Positions 61,681 to 64,000 of a stretch of DNA of 64,000 nucleotides are shown piece by piece. Origin of the DNA: Pseudaminobacter soli (ex Li et al. 2025) (GTDB lineage: Bacteria > Pseudomonadota > Alphaproteobacteria > Rhizobiales > Rhizobiaceae); the NCBI RefSeq assembly GCF_029892515.1, contig NZ_JARXVF010000005.1, forward strand, positions 310,001 through 374,000, given 5' to 3'. The position numbers and the translations under genes are program-made. The notes under the pieces are model-generated. The model did not search any database. It worked only from the letters and a program-made list of their open reading frames with translations, and was not told where the DNA came from. Each line of letters opens with the position of its first letter. Position 1 is the stretch's first letter.

Positions 61681-61694
61681 AATTATATATAATT
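61681..61694. promoter_or_regulatory. Palindrome next to the promoter, candidate GntR operator
   Basis: AATTATATATAATT is a perfect 14-base palindrome three bases upstream of the -35 box, between the transporter operon and the divergent GntR gene. It is a reasonable binding site for that regulator; this is inference. Confidence 0.45.
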
Positions 61695-61760
61695 CTTGCG
61701 AAGCAGCCACATGATATATAACCCTACGGCAGAAGGATCGCGCCAGCGGGATCGAACCGG

Positions 61761-62525
61761 ATGCAGAACGGCGAACATATCACCAAGACGGAAGCGGCCT
61801 ATCAGACGCTTCGGCGCGACATACTGGCTACGCGCCTGAGCCCCGGCTCGCCGCTGAAACTTGGGGCCTTGCGCAGCGCCTATGGCATGGGCTGGACGCC
61901 CTTGCGCGAAGCGCTGTCGCGGCTGGAAGCCGAGCATCTGGTCACCGCCGTCAGCAATCGCGGCTTCGCCGTAGCCCCGGTCTCGCGTGCCGAGCTGGAA
62001 GACCTTACGCGGGCGCGGCAGGTTGTGGAAGTGCCGCTGCTTATCGAGTCGATCCAAAACGGCGGCAGCGACTGGGAAGAGGCCGTCGTGACGGCACACT
62101 ATCGCCTGTCGCGCTGCAAGCTCGCCGTGGACGATCCCTCCGACGAAGCCGTCAACGAATGGGACGAGAAGCACCAGGCCTTCCATCTCGCGCTGCTCAG
62201 CGCTGCGAAGTCGCGCTGGCTGCTGCGCTTCCGCGAAACGATTTCCGATCAGTTGCGCCGACACCATCGCTTCCTCGGGCTTGCGCCGACGCTGCGCGCT
62301 GCCGCCGGCCTCAAGAACGGCTATGAGGAAGCCGTGGCCGCCCTGCGCGAAGCCATGGCGCTGGAACACCACACCGAACTGATGGAAGCCGCGCTCGATC
62401 GCGACGTCGAGCGCGCTGCGGCGCTGATGTCAGAGCACATCGGCTACACGCTGCACGTCTACATCCACGCCGAGGAAGAGCGGTCGAGCTCCACACCTCC
62501 CGCGAGCAACGGAACAACCAGCTGA
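61761..62525 (+). CDS. GntR family regulator (FCD subfamily)
   Basis: A 254-residue regulator. Residues 10-75 form the winged helix (TEAAYQTLRRDILATRLSPG, GWTPLREALSRLEAEHLV). The C-terminal helical FCD domain has metal/ligand His residues (DEKHQAFHLALL, EHHTELMEAAL). It is divergent from the TrpX operon and two bases before a threonine-dehydratase-like gene, so it may control both. Confidence 0.92.
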   Translation: MQNGEHITKTEAAYQTLRRDILATRLSPGSPLKLGALRSAYGMGWTPLREALSRLEAEHLVTAVSNRGFAVAPVSRAELEDLTRARQVVEVPLLIESIQNGGSDWEEAVVTAHYRLSRCKLAVDDPSDEAVNEWDEKHQAFHLALLSAAKSRWLLRFRETISDQLRRHHRFLGLAPTLRAAAGLKNGYEEAVAALREAMALEHHTELMEAALDRDVERAAALMSEHIGYTLHVYIHAEEERSSSTPPASNGTTS

Positions 62526-62527
62526 TC

Positions 62528-63505
62528 ATGACCGACAAGACCGCTCCCCGTCGCCCGACGCTGGACGAGGTTCGTGCCGCGCGCGAACGCCTGGCCCCGC
62601 ATCTCGCCCGCACGCCGCTGGTCCATCTCGATCTCGGCCTGCCGGATCGAAAGATCTTCCTGAAGCTCGAGACCTTCTCGCCCATCGGCGCCTTCAAGAT
62701 CAGGCCGGCGCTCAACGCCGTGCTGACGCGCGATCCGGCGGCGCTGCGCAATGGCGTTGCCACCATCAGCTCCGGCAACATGGCCTATGGCATGGCCTGG
62801 GCCGCGCGCCACGTGGGCGTGCCGATGGCCGCCTATATGTATGCCGATGCGCCGAAGACCAAGATCGAAGGCGTGCAGAAGCTCGGCGGCGAGGTCCGCT
62901 TCATTTCGCACGAGACCTGGTGGCAGTACATCACCGATGCCGAGCGTCCCGATATCGCCGAGCTCATCATCAATCCGGTGACCGACCAGGCCGTGCTTGC
63001 CGGCAATGGCACCATCGGCATGGAGATCGTCGAGGACTTGCCGGAAGTCGACTGTGTGCTGACGCCCTATGGCGGCGGCTCGATGACCAGCGGCGTTGCC
63101 AGCGCCGTGAAGGCGCTGCGGCCGGGCACAAAAATCTTGGCAGTGGAAGGCGAGCACGCCGCGCCGGTCACGGCCTCGCTTGCCTCGGGCCGCATCGAGG
63201 AGGTCGAGACCACGCCGGCCTTCATCAAGAGCATCGGCGGGCCGTCACTGCTGCCGCAGATGTGGCCGCTGGTGCATAGCCTGATCGACGGCACCGCCGT
63301 GGTGACGCTGGCTCAGGTGGTCGAGGCGATGCGCCTGCTGTTTTCCAAGGCGAAGGTGGTCGCCGAAGGCGCCGGTGCGGCCGCGCTTGCAGCCGCAATG
63401 ACCAGCGAGCACGCCAAGGGCAATGTCGTCTGCGTCATCTCCGGCGGCAATGTCGACGCCGAAGATTTCATCACGGCACTGCGCGGCGAGATCCCGTCGC
63501 CCTGA
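62528..63505 (+). CDS. Threonine/serine dehydratase-like PLP enzyme
   Basis: A 325-residue fold-type II PLP enzyme. The PLP lysine is in PIGAFKIRPA, the substrate loop is ISSGNMAYG (usual SxGN), and VLTPYGGGSMTSG is the phosphate-binding glycine loop. It resembles IlvA/Tdc catalytic domains without the ACT regulatory domain, so it is probably a catabolic ammonia-lyase for hydroxy amino acids. It is co-transcribed with the GntR gene. Confidence 0.85.
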   Translation: MTDKTAPRRPTLDEVRAARERLAPHLARTPLVHLDLGLPDRKIFLKLETFSPIGAFKIRPALNAVLTRDPAALRNGVATISSGNMAYGMAWAARHVGVPMAAYMYADAPKTKIEGVQKLGGEVRFISHETWWQYITDAERPDIAELIINPVTDQAVLAGNGTIGMEIVEDLPEVDCVLTPYGGGSMTSGVASAVKALRPGTKILAVEGEHAAPVTASLASGRIEEVETTPAFIKSIGGPSLLPQMWPLVHSLIDGTAVVTLAQVVEAMRLLFSKAKVVAEGAGAAALAAAMTSEHAKGNVVCVISGGNVDAEDFITALRGEIPSP

Positions 63506-63509
63506 CGGA

Positions 63510-63530
63510 AGGCCGGCTTAAAACCGGCCT
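63510..63530. terminator. Hairpin between convergent dehydratase and ABC ATPase genes
   Basis: Stem AGGCCGG / CCGGCCT around a seven-base A/T-rich loop. It lies between converging stop codons and may end both transcripts. Confidence 0.6.
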
Positions 63531-64000
63531 CAGGCCCAGACCGTGTGGCCGCCGCCCACATCCTGGCGCGTCAGCACCGGCGGCACGTAGCTCAGATCCT
63601 TCACGGGGCTCGGCAGCTCGCCATCGGCGGGCTGGAAGGCCTTGCGCGGACGGTCCGGATCGGCCACCGGCACCGCCTCCATCAGCCGCTTGGTATAGGG
63701 GTGCTGCGGGTTTTCGAACACCTGCGCGCGCGTGCCGGATTCGACGAAGCGGCCCATATACATCACCGCCACGCGGTGGCTGATCTGCTCCACCACAGCC
63801 ATGTCGTGCGAGATGAAGAGATAGGACACGCCGGTCTCGTTCTGGATGTCCTGCAGGAGGTCCAGCACCTGCGCCTGGATCGACACGTCGAGCGCGGCAA
63901 CGCTTTCGTCGGCCACGATCACCTTGGGCGACAGCGACAAAGCGCGCGCGATGCAGATGCGCTGGCGCTGGCCGCCGGAGAACTCGTGCGGATAGCGCTT
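63530..64000 (-). CDS. Oligopeptide ABC transporter ATP-binding protein, C-terminal part (cut by window edge)
   Basis: The visible 156 residues start in the ABC signature region ([19 protein letters not shown]) and include Walker [13 protein letters not shown], the H-loop [13 protein letters not shown], and the OppD/OppF C-terminal region ([17 protein letters not shown]). The protein continues beyond base 64000. It belongs to a peptide-type importer distinct from the one at 28392-35229. Confidence 0.9.
   Translation of the reverse strand, partial: KRYPHEFSGGQRQRICIARALSLSPKVIVADESVAALDVSIQAQVLDLLQDIQNETGVSYLFISHDMAVVEQISHRVAVMYMGRFVESGTRAQVFENPQHPYTKRLMEAVPVADPDRPRKAFQPADGELPSPVKDLSYVPPVLTRQDVGGGHTVWA

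Overview
The window reads as a piece of alphaproteobacterial chromosome, most likely from the order Hyphomicrobiales (Rhizobiales) and near Phyllobacteriaceae (Mesorhizobium or Aminobacter-like). The signs are high G+C with GC-rich third positions, a GAGCATGATC...GATCATGC palindromic repeat at 25491 of a kind common in rhizobial genomes, and GC-rich CCTCCCC/GGGGAGG palindromes between genes. The family assignment is inference from gene content. I saw no rRNA, tRNA, CRISPR array, phage or intact insertion sequence. About 62 protein genes are called; those at both window edges are cut.

Layout. 1-3221: EamA-type transporter (partial), a DUF2000 gene divergent from an AraC regulator, a MarR regulator and a Tat-exported intradiol dioxygenase. 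3387-9144: a His-rich CobW-type GTPase with a WD40 protein, a class III aminotransferase with a glutamine-synthetase-like ligase, and a UdgX-type uracil-DNA glycosylase. 9321-25491: a large purine catabolism island. It runs from guanine (guaD) through xanthine (xdhABC), urate (puuD), hydroxyisourate (uraH), OHCU and allantoin (a puuE-OHCU decarboxylase fusion), ureidoglycine (UGlyAH) and ureidoglycolate (allA) to glyoxylate. A glycerate 2-kinase leads the carbon into glycolysis and a LysR gene sits divergently. Allantoate amidohydrolase is not in the window.

25557-36199: a RelE-type toxin-antitoxin pair, a CocE/NonD hydrolase, then a dipeptide-type ABC operon with two tandem solute-binding proteins, two permeases and a fused double ATPase, followed by a phosphodiesterase-type alkaline phosphatase. 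36200-36992 is a gene-free stretch rich in dispersed repeats. 36993-46097: a gamma-butyrobetaine/carnitine catabolic cluster (alpha/beta hydrolase, CaiD-like hydratase, NDP-forming acyl-CoA ligase, CaiA-like dehydrogenase, carnitine dehydrogenase, an HD-domain protein, a BKACE enzyme) with a divergent GlxA/CdhR-type regulator.

46098-53623: mixed metabolic genes (LHPP-like phosphatase, NTF2-like protein, xylulokinase, LysE exporter, a 41-residue membrane protein, L,D-transpeptidase, gabT, PPi-type phosphofructokinase). 53677-57045: a copper operon copA-cueR-copM read from a textbook MerR-type promoter with a 19-bp spacer. 57299-61580: a small unknown gene and a TrpXYZ-like ABC transporter operon ending in kynU, pointing to tryptophan or kynurenine use. 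61761-64000: GntR regulator, a threonine-dehydratase-like PLP enzyme and the end of an oligopeptide ABC ATPase.

The theme is nitrogen and carbon scavenging from purines, quaternary amines, peptides and aromatic amino acids, with local regulators beside many operons. The most promising lead for undescribed biology is the HD-domain protein translationally coupled to carnitine dehydrogenase. Others are the atypical racemase in the purine operon, the standalone UdgX and the tandem binding-protein duplication with a shared upstream motif.
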